DNA from: Paenibacillus sp. 19GGS1-52
Lineage (GTDB): Bacteria > Bacillota > Bacilli > Paenibacillales > Paenibacillaceae
Assembly: GCF_022369515.1 (NCBI RefSeq)
Contig: NZ_CP059724.1
Location: 6,138,001 to 6,202,000, forward strand
Direction: 5' to 3'
Length of the DNA stretch: 64,000 nt
In this document: positions 1-9,671 of the stretch, piece after piece
How positions within the stretch are numbered: the first letter of the stretch is position 1
Layout: every line of letters begins with the position of its first letter
The notes under the pieces: generated by a model
What the model was told of the DNA's origin: nothing
Database searches by the model: none
The model's input: the letters and a program-made list of their open reading frames with translations, nothing else
Program-made: the position numbers and the translations under genes

Positions 1-253
1 CGGATTCGAAAATCAATCCAGTCTGACCCGTCGCCCACGCAAGCGGAATCTCCAAAGAGCGGCGAAAGAAATAGGTTGTTCCCTGTACACTCGGAAATAA
101 AGCGAAGTTGCCACCCGCTGTATAAGGCTGTAAATGGTCATATTGGCCTGGCACAACATAAGTAGAAGACTGAATATCCCAATCCCCCAGCTCGCGCTGC
201 TCCAGCCATTGATGCTCGGACAGCTCGCGAATAAACCGTTTAATTCGTTCCAT
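1..253 (-). CDS. Probable alpha-mannosidase, N-terminal fragment (gene leaves the window)
   Basis: An open frame starts at an ATG at 253 behind a GGGAGG ribosome-binding site and runs off the left edge without a stop (about 84 codons). It begins MERIKRFIRELSEHQWLEQR and contains a stretch TTYFFRRSLEIPLAWA followed by GLIFES, which resembles the N-terminal beta domain of bacterial GH38 alpha-mannosidases, where a substrate-like sandwich domain precedes the catalytic barrel. The start overlaps the GH3 stop codon by 14 bases, so the two are probably translationally coupled in one glycan-degradation operon. The catalytic domain is outside the window, so the family call rests on the N-terminus and context only; another large glycosidase with a jelly-roll N-domain is possible. 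Confidence 0.5.
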   Translation of the reverse strand, partial: MERIKRFIRELSEHQWLEQRELGDWDIQSSTYVVPGQYDHLQPYTAGGNFALFPSVQGTTYFFRRSLEIPLAWATGQTGLIFES

Positions 254-2555
254 ACGAATCCTCCCTAACCTGCAAGTCCGCGCTCAGTGTGTCATTTACC
301 TGCGGGCCTACCCGAATGTTGAAGGCACCCGGCTCTACCACCGGCTGATAATCAATGCCGATATATTGCAGTTGTTCCGCACCTACCTTGAACTCTACCG
401 TCCGTGATTCTCCTGGAGCCAGTTTAATTTTGCTGAAGCCTTTCAATTCTTGGGCGGGTCTTGTCACTTTACTGGCGATGTCGGTAATATATAGTTGCAC
501 GACTTCGGCGCCTTCACGCTCACCGGTATTCGTCACCTCAACAGAGACCGTCGCAGTTTCGTCCGCGGCGATCACTCCAGGCTCCACGGTTAAGGCGGAG
601 TAGCTGAAGTTGGTATAACTGAGTCCGAAGCCAAAGGGATAACGAGGCTGTGAATCCTCCTCCAGATATCTTTTGCCACGGGATCGCTTGCCATTGTAAT
701 ATACCGGCAGTTGCCCAACATGCTTCGGTATGGAAATCGTCAGATGTCCCGACGGGTTCACATCGCCAAACAATATGTCGGCAACCGCATGACCACCTGC
801 CTGTCCTGGATACCAAGCTTCTAGAATGGCATGAGCATGCTCATCAATCCAAGGTTCGGTGACCGGACGGCCATTAATATAGACCACAATTACAGGCTTG
901 CCGAGTTTGTATATTTCCTGAATAAGTTCAAGCTGCACGCCGGATAGCTCCAAAGACATCCGGTCTATGCCTTCCCCACAATCCATATCACTCCAAGAAT
1001 GCTCTGTTACTTTGGATGCACCTGTCTTGAGGTCAATGCTGCCTTCGCCAAAATCACGCGCACTGGAGCCGCCAACGACCATCACGATGGTATCAGCCTG
1101 CTCCGCACAGGATATAGCGGCAGCAAAACCTTCTTTTGAATCGCCTTTAATCCGGCAGCCAGGGGCATAAAGCACCCGTTCCGGTTCCTGCTTCAGTTTG
1201 CTGAGAATACCACCTAGCACAGTGGTCACCTTGGAACGCTCCTGTGGAGAGGTATAATCTCCGAGCTGATTATAGCCTGCATCCGCATTGGGGCCGATAA
1301 CAGCTAGGGTTCCGGAGGTTGCGGACAGCGGCAGTAGGCCTCCTTCATTCTTAAGCAGAATGATGCTTTCCCCAGCCATCTGGCGGGCAAGCTGTTGATG
1401 CTCTTCACAACCGATGACCTCTTGTGCTCTCTCAGGATCTGCGAACGGCTGCTCGAACAAACCCAGCCTGAACTTCAGTGTCAATACCCGCCGTACTGCA
1501 CGGTCAATAACGCTTATATCCAGTCTGTTGATCTCTACAGCTGCTGCTAAATGCTTGCTGAACATTTCGCCGGACATTTCCATATCTATCCCTACTGAAA
1601 TGGCCTGTATAGCTGCATCCAGTCCGTCCTCAGCCACATCATGACCTGCTGCCAGCATCTCAATGGCCCCGCAATCGGTAATAATTAAACCGTCAAAACC
1701 CCAAGCCTGGCGGAGAATATCCTCCAATAACACATTATTCGTCGTACAGGGAACTCCGTCTATTTCGTTATAGGCGGGCATCACAGATGCTGCACCGGCC
1801 TCTACTGCTTTCCTGAATGGCAGCAGATCTACTTCATACAATTCGCGCCAGCCCATATGTACAGGCCCGGCGTTACGGCCCCCTTCGGAGCTTCCATAAC
1901 CTACAAAATGCTTCACTGTAGCAGCCACACTCGCCTGACTGTTCAGTGATTCTCCTTGTAGACCTTCCACCGAAGCCACGGCCAGCTCGCTGATTAAATA
2001 CGCATCTTCACCAAAGCATTCCTCGGTCCGTCCCCAGCGCGGGTCGCGTACCACATCAAGCACAGGAGAATAGGTTACTGCACCGCCTTGGCTGCGCGTT
2101 TCCAACGCAACCGCCCGGCAGACCTCCCGGTATAGATCCACATTCCATGAGCTGCCAATAGATAGCGGCACTGGAAATACCGTCGCGCCGATCGCCATAT
2201 GGCCGTGCGAGCACTCTTCCCCAATCAGGATCGGAATCCCGAGTCGGGAATGCTCCATCGCATACCGTTGGACTTCATTGACAGCCTCAGCACCCTGTTT
2301 GGCAGAAAGGCCATTAGCTAGCGTCACACCTGTCCAAGGATCTGCACGAAGCATGCCATACAATGAGCCAATACCTGCTTGTTCAATCTGTTGCTTGAAA
2401 TTCTCAGTAAGTGAAATTACTCCATCTTTATGCTCATAGGCCTGCCAGCCAAAAGGCTGGATCAACTGACCGACCTTCTCTTCCAAAGTCATCAGTCCGA
2501 GCAGATGATTAACCCGCTCTTCAGTTGGTTTCGTCTTGTCTTTGTAGATCAGCAT
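240..2555 (-). CDS. Glycoside hydrolase family 3 (beta-glucosidase/beta-xylosidase type)
   Basis: Cytosolic-looking GH3 enzyme of about 771 residues without a signal peptide. The N-terminal barrel holds the family landmarks: PVLDVVRDPRWGR near residue 170, the KHF motif near 215, and GLIITDCGA near 295, whose Asp is the expected nucleophile. A second alpha/beta domain follows, then a C-terminal fibronectin-III-like domain from about residue 650. GH3 enzymes release terminal beta-linked sugars from oligosaccharides; the exact sugar cannot be read here. A GTG at 2561 is in frame, but the GGGGGAG ribosome-binding site sits 8 bases before the ATG at 2555, so that start is preferred. It follows the two permease genes directly and overlaps the next glycosidase, so imported oligosaccharides are its likely substrate. 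Confidence 0.92.
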   Translation of the reverse strand: MLIYKDKTKPTEERVNHLLGLMTLEEKVGQLIQPFGWQAYEHKDGVISLTENFKQQIEQAGIGSLYGMLRADPWTGVTLANGLSAKQGAEAVNEVQRYAMEHSRLGIPILIGEECSHGHMAIGATVFPVPLSIGSSWNVDLYREVCRAVALETRSQGGAVTYSPVLDVVRDPRWGRTEECFGEDAYLISELAVASVEGLQGESLNSQASVAATVKHFVGYGSSEGGRNAGPVHMGWRELYEVDLLPFRKAVEAGAASVMPAYNEIDGVPCTTNNVLLEDILRQAWGFDGLIITDCGAIEMLAAGHDVAEDGLDAAIQAISVGIDMEMSGEMFSKHLAAAVEINRLDISVIDRAVRRVLTLKFRLGLFEQPFADPERAQEVIGCEEHQQLARQMAGESIILLKNEGGLLPLSATSGTLAVIGPNADAGYNQLGDYTSPQERSKVTTVLGGILSKLKQEPERVLYAPGCRIKGDSKEGFAAAISCAEQADTIVMVVGGSSARDFGEGSIDLKTGASKVTEHSWSDMDCGEGIDRMSLELSGVQLELIQEIYKLGKPVIVVYINGRPVTEPWIDEHAHAILEAWYPGQAGGHAVADILFGDVNPSGHLTISIPKHVGQLPVYYNGKRSRGKRYLEEDSQPRYPFGFGLSYTNFSYSALTVEPGVIAADETATVSVEVTNTGEREGAEVVQLYITDIASKVTRPAQELKGFSKIKLAPGESRTVEFKVGAEQLQYIGIDYQPVVEPGAFNIRVGPQVNDTLSADLQVREDSYGTN

Positions 2556-2592
2556 CTCCACTTCTCCCCCTCATTCTAGCGTGATGTTGTTA

Positions 2593-3507
2593 TTATTCCT
2601 TGACGGCACCTAAGGTGAGACCTTGAACAAAATAACGCTGGAAGAATGGATAAGCGAAAATAATCGGCAACGTCGCCAAAACCACCATCGCCATGCGGGT
2701 AGTATCCTGCGGTATGGTTTGAAGTGCAGCCATGCTGAGCGAGCTGTTCTGTGAGTTTTGAATAAACTGGATACTCGATTCGATCCGCATCAACATGGAT
2801 TGCAGCGGCACCAGATTCGGATTATCGATGTACAACAAGGCGCTGAACCAATCGTTCCAATAACCGAGCGTACTGAACAAACCAATGGTTGCAAGGCCCG
2901 GTAGCGACAACGGCAGTACAATTCGCAGAAAAATATAGAAATCGCCTGCCCCATCAATCCGACCTGATTCGATAATAGCTTCCGGAACACTGGTAATATA
3001 AAACGTACGCAGAATCATAATATAAAAAGCATTCATAGCCAGTGGCAGAATCAAGGCCCAAAGCGTATCCTTCAGACCCATCAGTTGGGATACCACCATG
3101 TAGGTCGGAATCATTCCGCCGTTAAACAGCATAGTCACGATTGCAAACACAGAGAAGAATCCTCGGTAACGGAAACTCTTCCGCGAAATGGCATAGGCGT
3201 ACAGAGACATGAGAATCAAGCTGAATATGGTGCCTATCACTGTGACCAGAATCGTCACTCCGTAAGCCCGATATAGCGTATCCCCACTTTGAAATACAAA
3301 ACGGTACGCCTCCAAACTCCACTTGGCCGGAAAAACCCGATATCCGTCCGTTGCCAGTGTTTTCTCATCGGTAAGGGAAATAATCACCACGAACAAAAAA
3401 GGAAAAATACACATGAAGGCAAATGCTGCCGCAATAATATTCAAAACGATATTCCAGCCACGTGAAACATGATGAAAATCTCGTATTTTTCTTTTTACCT
3501 CTGCCAT
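2593..3507 (-). CDS. CUT1 sugar ABC transporter permease, YtcP/AraQ-like
   Basis: Inner-membrane permease of 304 residues with about six hydrophobic segments (first at residues 20-45). The EAA loop appears as PEAIIESGRIDGAGDFYIFLRIVLPLSLP around residue 190, the site that contacts the transport ATPase. It ends with the family-typical FQRYFVQGLTLGAVKE. Together with the LplB-like permease upstream (24-base gap) it forms the membrane channel for oligosaccharides delivered by the lipoprotein encoded just before them. The start follows AAAGGAG. No ATPase gene is present in the locus, which is usual for this family in Bacillota that use a shared MsmX-type ATPase. Confidence 0.93.
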   Translation of the reverse strand: MAEVKRKIRDFHHVSRGWNIVLNIIAAAFAFMCIFPFLFVVIISLTDEKTLATDGYRVFPAKWSLEAYRFVFQSGDTLYRAYGVTILVTVIGTIFSLILMSLYAYAISRKSFRYRGFFSVFAIVTMLFNGGMIPTYMVVSQLMGLKDTLWALILPLAMNAFYIMILRTFYITSVPEAIIESGRIDGAGDFYIFLRIVLPLSLPGLATIGLFSTLGYWNDWFSALLYIDNPNLVPLQSMLMRIESSIQFIQNSQNSSLSMAALQTIPQDTTRMAMVVLATLPIIFAYPFFQRYFVQGLTLGAVKE

Positions 3508-3531
3508 AAACTGACACTCCTTTCAGCTTTT

Positions 3532-4461
3532 CTAGAACAAGGCGCTGTCTTTATCCATTCTGCGTACAATGAAGTTAGAAATCATAACGAGTATAAATCC
3601 GACAACCGACTGGTAAAGGCCGGCAGCCGTACTCATGCCGATTTCCCCGGTCGTTTTGAGACCACGATATACATAAGTGTCAATTACGTTGGTTACGGAA
3701 TAAAGTGTGCCTGAATCTCGGGGAACCTGGTAGAACAAACCGAAATCGGCGTAGAAAATCCGCCCCACTGCAAGCAGTGTCATAATAATAATGATTGGAG
3801 AAAGCAGCGGGAGCGTAATGTTAAAGATTTGTTGCCTTTTGCTGGCACCATCAATCATGGCCGCTTCATAAAGCGATCTGTCGATTCCCAGAATGGAGGC
3901 CAGGTAAATAACGCTGTTGTAGCCGATAGCCTTCCACAGATTGACGAAGATCAAAATATAAGGCCAGTATTTAGGATCGGAATACCACTGTACTCGCTCG
4001 ACACCGAACCAGCCAAGGATTTGGTTGACCATGCCGCGGTCCATACTCAGGAAGCTGAAGGCAAAGTATCCGACAATAACCCAAGAAAGAAAATACGGAA
4101 GAAACATTCCGGTTTGATAAATCTTAGCCAGCGTTTTGCCGACCAGCTCGGACAATAAAACAGCCATCGCCACGGATAGCACTAATCCGATCACAATAAA
4201 AGCGATGTTGTACAGCAACGTATTTCGCGTAATGACATAAGCATCACTTCCGTTAAACAGGAACTTGAAATTGTCCCATCCCACCCACTTGCTCGTTACG
4301 ATACTAGCCCAGAAGCCTTCTCGGTTGAAGCGGTACTGCTTGAAGGCCACCACGGTGCCAAGAAGAGGCAGGTAAGAAAAAAAGAAAAACCAAATGGCAC
4401 CAGGCAGCACCATGAATAGCATGACTTTGTTTCTGACAAGGTTTTTGAATAACGCGGCCAT
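3532..4461 (-). CDS. CUT1 sugar ABC transporter permease, LplB-like
   Basis: Inner-membrane permease of 309 residues. The N-terminus (residues 1-35) has the basic start followed by MLFMVLPGAIWFFFFSYLPL typical of LplB proteins, and the EAA loop reads YEAAMIDGASKRQQIFNITLP near residue 200. Six transmembrane segments are expected. It lies between the binding-protein gene and the YtcP-like permease gene, in the order SBP-LplB-YtcP, and is preceded by a GGAGGG site. Role: half of the heterodimeric channel importing a complex sugar, probably a mannose- or glucose-containing oligosaccharide given the downstream GH3 and probable alpha-mannosidase (inference). Confidence 0.93.
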   Translation of the reverse strand: MAALFKNLVRNKVMLFMVLPGAIWFFFFSYLPLLGTVVAFKQYRFNREGFWASIVTSKWVGWDNFKFLFNGSDAYVITRNTLLYNIAFIVIGLVLSVAMAVLLSELVGKTLAKIYQTGMFLPYFLSWVIVGYFAFSFLSMDRGMVNQILGWFGVERVQWYSDPKYWPYILIFVNLWKAIGYNSVIYLASILGIDRSLYEAAMIDGASKRQQIFNITLPLLSPIIIIMTLLAVGRIFYADFGLFYQVPRDSGTLYSVTNVIDTYVYRGLKTTGEIGMSTAAGLYQSVVGFILVMISNFIVRRMDKDSALF

Positions 4462-4550
4462 AGTGTTTCCCTCCTGAAATGTAATGAAAAAGGATCGGGC
4501 GCAGCTATCACCCGCCCGATCCCAAAAATGTTACTAATCTCTATTATTTG

Positions 4551-6035
4551 TTACTTGTTATTCGCAGCTCTCCATGCATCAAGTTGAGTTTGGGCTTCAG
4601 CAATTACCTTGTCGAGACCAGCCTCTTTGAATTTTTCGATCGCTTTCGGCAGATACTCTTCAGGATCTACGGTTCCGGTCATCAGCGATGCCCAGAATTG
4701 CTCCTTCACGTTCTGCACCGCCGCCATCTCGGTTGCTACTTTTGTGCTATCAAAGTTGAAACTCAAGATTGGGGAATCTACGCCTTCTGCATTAAACTTC
4801 TTGAATTGCTCCCATTTGTCGCTCTGGTCATTTGGGTTAAGATACAACAGCATGTTGTTTCCCAAGGAATAAGAAGGCATATCATAACTTTTTGACGCTG
4901 GCAGATTTTCCATATGGGTATCATCAATCTTCTTGTAATGCTCTCCTTCAATACCGGAGTCAACCATATTGCGAAGTACAGGATCCGTATTGAGCAGGTT
5001 CAGAAATTCCATAGCTTTTTCTGGATGCTCGGAATTGGCAGAAATCGCCATGATCGAACCTTGAACGGAGTTGTTATTAATGATTGAATTACTTGCAGGT
5101 GTGGATACTACTGGATATCCGTAACTTGCTGACCATAAATTATCGGCAAGCGGCTGAGTCTGCGCCATGTCAGTGAACCAATTGCCAGAGGTTGTCAGAT
5201 CATTCGTCGAACCCGTTGTTGCCGCTTCAGGAGCGATATATCCGGCTTCATAATATTTATGCATTGTAGTAAGGGCTTGCTTCATTTCAGGAGTTTCGAG
5301 AATATTTACAATCTTATAATCCGTCGTGTCCAGCTTAACAGCCATTGGCAGATTTTGAATAACGTAATCAAAAGGAAGATTCGGAAGGAAGTTTTTGTCC
5401 ATACCAAACGCAGTTACATTAGGTTCTTTTTCCTTAATTGTCTTCAGTAGAGGCTCCAAGCTTTCCAGGGAGCGCACATTAGAAATGTCTAGATTATATT
5501 TATCGACGAGATTTTTATTGAAGCGCCACACATTTTCCTGTGGGAGTTCCTTATTAGCCGGAATACCGTAATTGTGTCCGTCAACCTTGGAGCCTTCCAG
5601 GAAAGCAGGATCAATCGTGTCTTTGATGCCCTTGCCATATTTTTCAAGCAAGTCATCCATTTCCATGAATGCGCCTTTTCTGGCGTTCTGTACATAGTCG
5701 AATCCACCCGAGGCTGTAAAAATAATATCCATAGGTTCGCCGGAGGCTACGTTCACTTGCATCTTCTGTGGATAGTCGCCCCAGTCAACCATTTTCATCG
5801 TAATTGTGGCATTGATTTTCTCTAGCGTATACTTGCTGACTGCTTCCATAACCTTGTCAACGTCTTGTTGCGGCGTACCAATTGTGTACCAAATCAGGTT
5901 AACAGGTGCTTCTGCTGCTGGTTCGTTGCTGTTGCCTTCAGCATTGTTCTTACTGCCACCGCAGGCGCTCAGAACGAGCACAAAAGCCATAAGCATTGCA
6001 AGCACGAACGAAAAACTTCTTCTACTCTTAATCAT
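4551..6035 (-). CDS. Extracellular solute-binding lipoprotein (LipO-like, DUF3502 C-terminus)
   Basis: A 494-residue sugar-binding lipoprotein. Residues 1-25 form a signal peptide ending in the lipobox LVLSACGG, so Cys25 is the likely lipidated residue that anchors it outside the membrane. The body is a family-1 solute-binding fold, and the C-terminal part (YLPKAIEKFKEAGLDKVIAEAQ) matches the DUF3502 region found in LipO-like proteins. It is the first gene of the transporter operon; the ATG at 6035 follows AGGGGGA. Upstream lies a 300-base gap with a cre-like site, consistent with a dedicated promoter separate from the regulator genes. Confidence 0.93.
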   Translation of the reverse strand: MIKSRRSFSFVLAMLMAFVLVLSACGGSKNNAEGNSNEPAAEAPVNLIWYTIGTPQQDVDKVMEAVSKYTLEKINATITMKMVDWGDYPQKMQVNVASGEPMDIIFTASGGFDYVQNARKGAFMEMDDLLEKYGKGIKDTIDPAFLEGSKVDGHNYGIPANKELPQENVWRFNKNLVDKYNLDISNVRSLESLEPLLKTIKEKEPNVTAFGMDKNFLPNLPFDYVIQNLPMAVKLDTTDYKIVNILETPEMKQALTTMHKYYEAGYIAPEAATTGSTNDLTTSGNWFTDMAQTQPLADNLWSASYGYPVVSTPASNSIINNNSVQGSIMAISANSEHPEKAMEFLNLLNTDPVLRNMVDSGIEGEHYKKIDDTHMENLPASKSYDMPSYSLGNNMLLYLNPNDQSDKWEQFKKFNAEGVDSPILSFNFDSTKVATEMAAVQNVKEQFWASLMTGTVDPEEYLPKAIEKFKEAGLDKVIAEAQTQLDAWRAANNK

Positions 6036-6209
6036 GTGTGTTCCCCCTTTTAAATGCCTTCACTTACTTTGACTTCTGTTATTCTCTTGATGTATTAACT
6101 ACCTTAACCTTACCGGATGTAAGAGTTTTCAAATAGAAGATAAACTTAATAAATCGAGGTACAAATTAAAGAAAAGGATGAACGCCTTGGATGAAACTGT
6201 TAATTATCG

Positions 6210-6223
6210 ATAAAACGTTTACA
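6210..6223 (-). promoter_or_regulatory. Candidate CcpA cre site upstream of the binding-protein operon
   Basis: On the minus strand the 14 bases read TGTAAACGTTTTAT, matching 12 of 14 positions of the cre consensus TGWAANCGNTNWCA. It lies about 175 bases before the ATG of the solute-binding protein in the only large gap of this locus, where the transporter promoter should be. Carbon catabolite repression of the uptake operon is the inference; binding is not shown. Confidence 0.45.
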
Positions 6224-6273
6224 TCGGTTGTTATCTCTATGTTATTTGTGTGCCTTGCTCAGACAGACAAGAA

Positions 6274-6306
6274 GACTCCCTAACCCAAGGAATGGTTTTA
6301 GGAGTC
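6274..6306 (-). terminator. Hairpin after the response regulator gene
   Basis: GACTCC at the left pairs with GGAGTC at the right, with an inner AACC/GGTT stem. It lies 29 bases beyond the stop of the response-regulator gene on the minus strand. The tail (TTCTTGTC) is only moderately T-rich, so it may be a partial terminator separating the regulatory genes from the transporter operon. Confidence 0.5.
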
Positions 6307-6334
6307 AAATTTAGGTCTTTCTTAGTATTCCATT

Positions 6335-7864
6335 TTAGCCAAGTGCTTTATAATCTGTTGGGGAAATCCCCACATATTTTCTGAATTGCTTATAGAAATA
6401 ACCTGTTTCCCAATAGCCCACATTACGAGCGATTTCATGTACCTTCAAGTTGGTATTCTTCAACTGCTGTTTGGCCTTTTCAATACGATATTTGTTGATA
6501 TATTCCGCAAAGGAATCTCCGGTCTCCTTATGAAACAGCTGACCCAGGTACACGGGGTGAATATGATACTGGGCCCCCAGCGTCTTCAGCGAAAGCTCAT
6601 TAGCATACTGGCTGTGAATATAACCAAGCACCTGATTCACAACCGGGTTCTTGATATCCTGCAGCAGCGAACCGACCGTTTCTTTCGCCACATTCTGGAT
6701 AGACTCTACCAAGTCGGCTATCTTTGCACTGCTCCGGACACTGGTAAGACCTCTCTTGAAGATGTCCGATTCGTCCGTATATTTGATATGCTCCAATTCC
6801 ATTTTGAATCTTACTACAAGCTCTATCGCCGCATTTTGCAAATCCTCAGGCTGAACGCCTTCAACCTTTTGCATCTGCTCAAAATCGTTCTGGATTCGAT
6901 TCGTCAGACCTTCCTGATCCTTGGCCAGAATCAGCTTGGCATATTCTTCCCACTGGATAGGGTATTCGCGGCCTATGCCGCCGTCTGCCTCAAACGACTG
7001 ATATTCGATGATTTGGCGATCGGGGTGAATCATATAGTATTCCAGCGCCCGTTTGGCTTCGTTATAGCTGAGAGAGGCTTCTTCGGGCAGCTGACCTACA
7101 CTTCCGATCCCAATTTGAACGAACCGGTTCGCTTCCGCCAGCTCACGGGACAGTTGCTCAAGCAATACAACAAATTTTCTTTTTCCTTCGGCCCAGTTCT
7201 GTAATGAACTAATCATGACCATTTCTCCGTCAACATCGCGAAAAAGTGTAATCTCCTGCTCATCAATGAGCCGCTGACGAATCCATTCAAAGCTTTCCGT
7301 CGGATCACCTTCCGCCCGAAGAACGGCAACCACAATATAAGGCCCGTTTAACAAGAGTCCGATCAACTCTGCCCGCTCCGCAAACTCAGCGGCGGCGATC
7401 TGCCCGGTCAACCAGCGATACAACGTATTATCCTTTAGGATCTGAACGTCAAATGCGCTGTACAGCTCTTCTGACCTTACACTGTCCAGCTTCTCCACCG
7501 TATTGCGCAGCGTAGATTCCAGCTCTTCGATATTAATGGGTTTCAGAAGATAGTTCTCAATCCCCAGCTTCATGCCTTCTTTAAGATAATCGAATTCATT
7601 GAAGCCGCTAAGGATAATGACCTTCAGCTCCTTATGTAGTTTCCGAGCTTCGGAGATCAGGGTAAGACCGTTCATGATTGGCATAGATATATCGGTAATA
7701 AGCACATCTACAGGAGTAGAGGCCAATGAATCCAGCGCCTGCCGTCCATTCTCCGCATGCCCGACAATTTCCAGACCTAGCGATGGCCAATCCAGGATAT
7801 CGTATAAACCTTCAATGATAAATGGCTCATCATCAACAATAAATATTTTATACATCTTCAGCAT
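6335..7864 (-). CDS. Response regulator, YesN-like with AraC-type DNA-binding domain
   Basis: A 509-residue two-component regulator. Residues 5-120 are a CheY-like receiver: IVDDE near the start, phospho-acceptor Asp in DVLITDISMPIMNG (about residue 57), and KPIN lysine near 107. A variable middle region follows, and residues 405-505 hold two helix-turn-helix motifs of the AraC family, with VHEIARNVGYWETGYFYKQFRKYVGISP at the end. It overlaps the kinase gene by 17 bases and so is translated with it. It presumably activates the adjacent binding-protein/permease/glycosidase operon when the kinase senses an extracellular sugar. Confidence 0.94.
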   Translation of the reverse strand: MLKMYKIFIVDDEPFIIEGLYDILDWPSLGLEIVGHAENGRQALDSLASTPVDVLITDISMPIMNGLTLISEARKLHKELKVIILSGFNEFDYLKEGMKLGIENYLLKPINIEELESTLRNTVEKLDSVRSEELYSAFDVQILKDNTLYRWLTGQIAAAEFAERAELIGLLLNGPYIVVAVLRAEGDPTESFEWIRQRLIDEQEITLFRDVDGEMVMISSLQNWAEGKRKFVVLLEQLSRELAEANRFVQIGIGSVGQLPEEASLSYNEAKRALEYYMIHPDRQIIEYQSFEADGGIGREYPIQWEEYAKLILAKDQEGLTNRIQNDFEQMQKVEGVQPEDLQNAAIELVVRFKMELEHIKYTDESDIFKRGLTSVRSSAKIADLVESIQNVAKETVGSLLQDIKNPVVNQVLGYIHSQYANELSLKTLGAQYHIHPVYLGQLFHKETGDSFAEYINKYRIEKAKQQLKNTNLKVHEIARNVGYWETGYFYKQFRKYVGISPTDYKALG

Positions 7865-9671
7865 CTGTTCCTTCCCTTACCGGATAACGTACTTTGATGG
7901 TTGTCCCTTCGCCAAGGCTGCTCTCTATCTCAATCCCGTAAGACGGGCCGTACAAAAACCGCAACCGGCTGTGAACGCTGCGAAGTCCAAACATTTGGCC
8001 CGTCTCTTCTGGTTTCTCCAGTTCCTCAAGGATTTCCGCCATTCTTTCCGGTTCAATACCTGCTCCATTATCGGTAACCACGGCCACCAGTGCATCTCCC
8101 TCTTCCGTCACATCAATCGCCAATTGGTTGTCAAACCGCTCCGTTTTGATGCCGTGGACGATAAAATTCTCGATAAGAGGTTGAAGCGAAAGCTTGATGA
8201 CCGACTTGCTCTCCAGCTTTGGATCGGCTGTAATGGTGTAATTGAATTTATCCTTGTAGCGGATTCTGAAGAGCTCCAGATATAAACGGCAAGCCTCCAA
8301 CTCGTCTTTCAGCGTATATATCTTTTTCTGCTGCACCAGGCTTTTAAACAGCACAGATAAGCTATAGATCATTTCGCCTACATCCTTCGCCCCTTGGGAG
8401 ATTGCCCTCATCCGGATAACCTCAAGCGTGTTATATAGAAAATGCGGACTAATCCGTGCCTGCAGCGCTACAAGCTCTGTCTGCTTCTGCTTAATTTCTG
8501 CTTTATAGACCCTTTCAATATACAAATTAAGTTCGTCCAGCATATCGTTGAAGCTCTTGGAAATCTGTCCAAGCTCATCCTCCCGCACATCGGTAATCCG
8601 CGCTGCTAAATCCCCGTTTCTCACCTTTCTGGTAAAACGGATAATTCCATGCGTCCGCTTGGCGAAATTGCTGATGAACAACGAAGGAATCAGAATGGCA
8701 AACAGGATACAAATCGAGCTTATCGTCAGAATTGTATTCTGCAATCCACGATACGTCTTAGCGAGATCCCGCTTGGGCACCGCGCTCAGCACCGTAAATC
8801 CCCCTTGGCTTTGGGTCAGCTTGGTATAAGTCATCCCTTCCTCTTTGACGCCATTATCATAGACGGAATTAACCTGCTCGATATACGGGTATTTTCGCCC
8901 ATAATAAGCGCCTGAAGAATCAAACAATACTTCACCGTCTCCCGAAAGCACAAGGATCGATCCTTTCAAGTCTTCTTTATAACTAGCCAGGCTATTCCAT
9001 ATCTTCTCCGTATCAAAATAAATGACCAATTGGCCGATATTACGCAGCGACTGCTTGCTATTAATCGGCACGCGAATGGAGTACATCGGCAGATCGGGCA
9101 ATCCGACCGTTTTCCGTACCCAAATGTTCGTACCGGAAACGGTGGAGCTTTCCTGCGGATACATAACGTCGGGCACAAAAGACCGGGCCGCGTTGGTGGA
9201 GATGATTTTAAACTGCTTCCTGCTGTTGTAAGCATACAATTGCTGTTGATCGGCGCTGTATAAGATTAAGCTGCGGATATCAGAATCATCCTCCACTTTA
9301 TTCTGAAAGTAGGTCACCGTATCAGTTGGTGAACTGTTCTCCTTATAGAAACGGTCTAATCTGTAGTTTACATAGTCTTGGTACGGATGCTCCAGAAAAT
9401 AGGATGTGTTGGCTGCGAGTTCACTGTCTCTGTAAATATCCCGCATCGTCGTCTGCACCGATTCATATTTGCCTCCGATGTAATTGCCGACGCTCTCAAT
9501 CGCCCGCTTCTGCACATCCATTTGTCTCTGCACCGCCGCCTCCGACATAACCTTAAACATCAAATAGGAGAACGTAATAATCGTTACCACTGCGATGGCT
9601 GAGAACAGCAGAATGATTTTCATAAATACATTGTGTTTAAGATATTTTCTATAAATATTCCCCGGGAGCAT
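7848..9671 (-). CDS. Sensor histidine kinase, YesM-like
   Basis: A 607-residue membrane kinase. A transmembrane segment at residues 17-40 and another near 310-330 bracket a large extracellular sensor region of the Cache type. A HAMP linker (about 335-385) leads to the His_kinase domain with the phospho-acceptor His in ARISPHFLYNTLEVIRM near residue 415, then an HATPase domain with VVTDNGAGIEP and GLRSVHSRL near 535-570. It is translated with the regulator downstream (17-base overlap) and its ATG shares one base with the stop of the upstream phosphoesterase gene. Expected role: sensing extracellular glycan or binding-protein state. Confidence 0.94.
   Translation of the reverse strand: MLPGNIYRKYLKHNVFMKIILLFSAIAVVTIITFSYLMFKVMSEAAVQRQMDVQKRAIESVGNYIGGKYESVQTTMRDIYRDSELAANTSYFLEHPYQDYVNYRLDRFYKENSSPTDTVTYFQNKVEDDSDIRSLILYSADQQQLYAYNSRKQFKIISTNAARSFVPDVMYPQESSTVSGTNIWVRKTVGLPDLPMYSIRVPINSKQSLRNIGQLVIYFDTEKIWNSLASYKEDLKGSILVLSGDGEVLFDSSGAYYGRKYPYIEQVNSVYDNGVKEEGMTYTKLTQSQGGFTVLSAVPKRDLAKTYRGLQNTILTISSICILFAILIPSLFISNFAKRTHGIIRFTRKVRNGDLAARITDVREDELGQISKSFNDMLDELNLYIERVYKAEIKQKQTELVALQARISPHFLYNTLEVIRMRAISQGAKDVGEMIYSLSVLFKSLVQQKKIYTLKDELEACRLYLELFRIRYKDKFNYTITADPKLESKSVIKLSLQPLIENFIVHGIKTERFDNQLAIDVTEEGDALVAVVTDNGAGIEPERMAEILEELEKPEETGQMFGLRSVHSRLRFLYGPSYGIEIESSLGEGTTIKVRYPVREGTDAEDV

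Noticed and set aside
6386-7204. 272-codon plus-strand frame
   Set aside because: Lies entirely inside the response-regulator gene on the other strand, which has clear domains; no ribosome-binding site or family motif.
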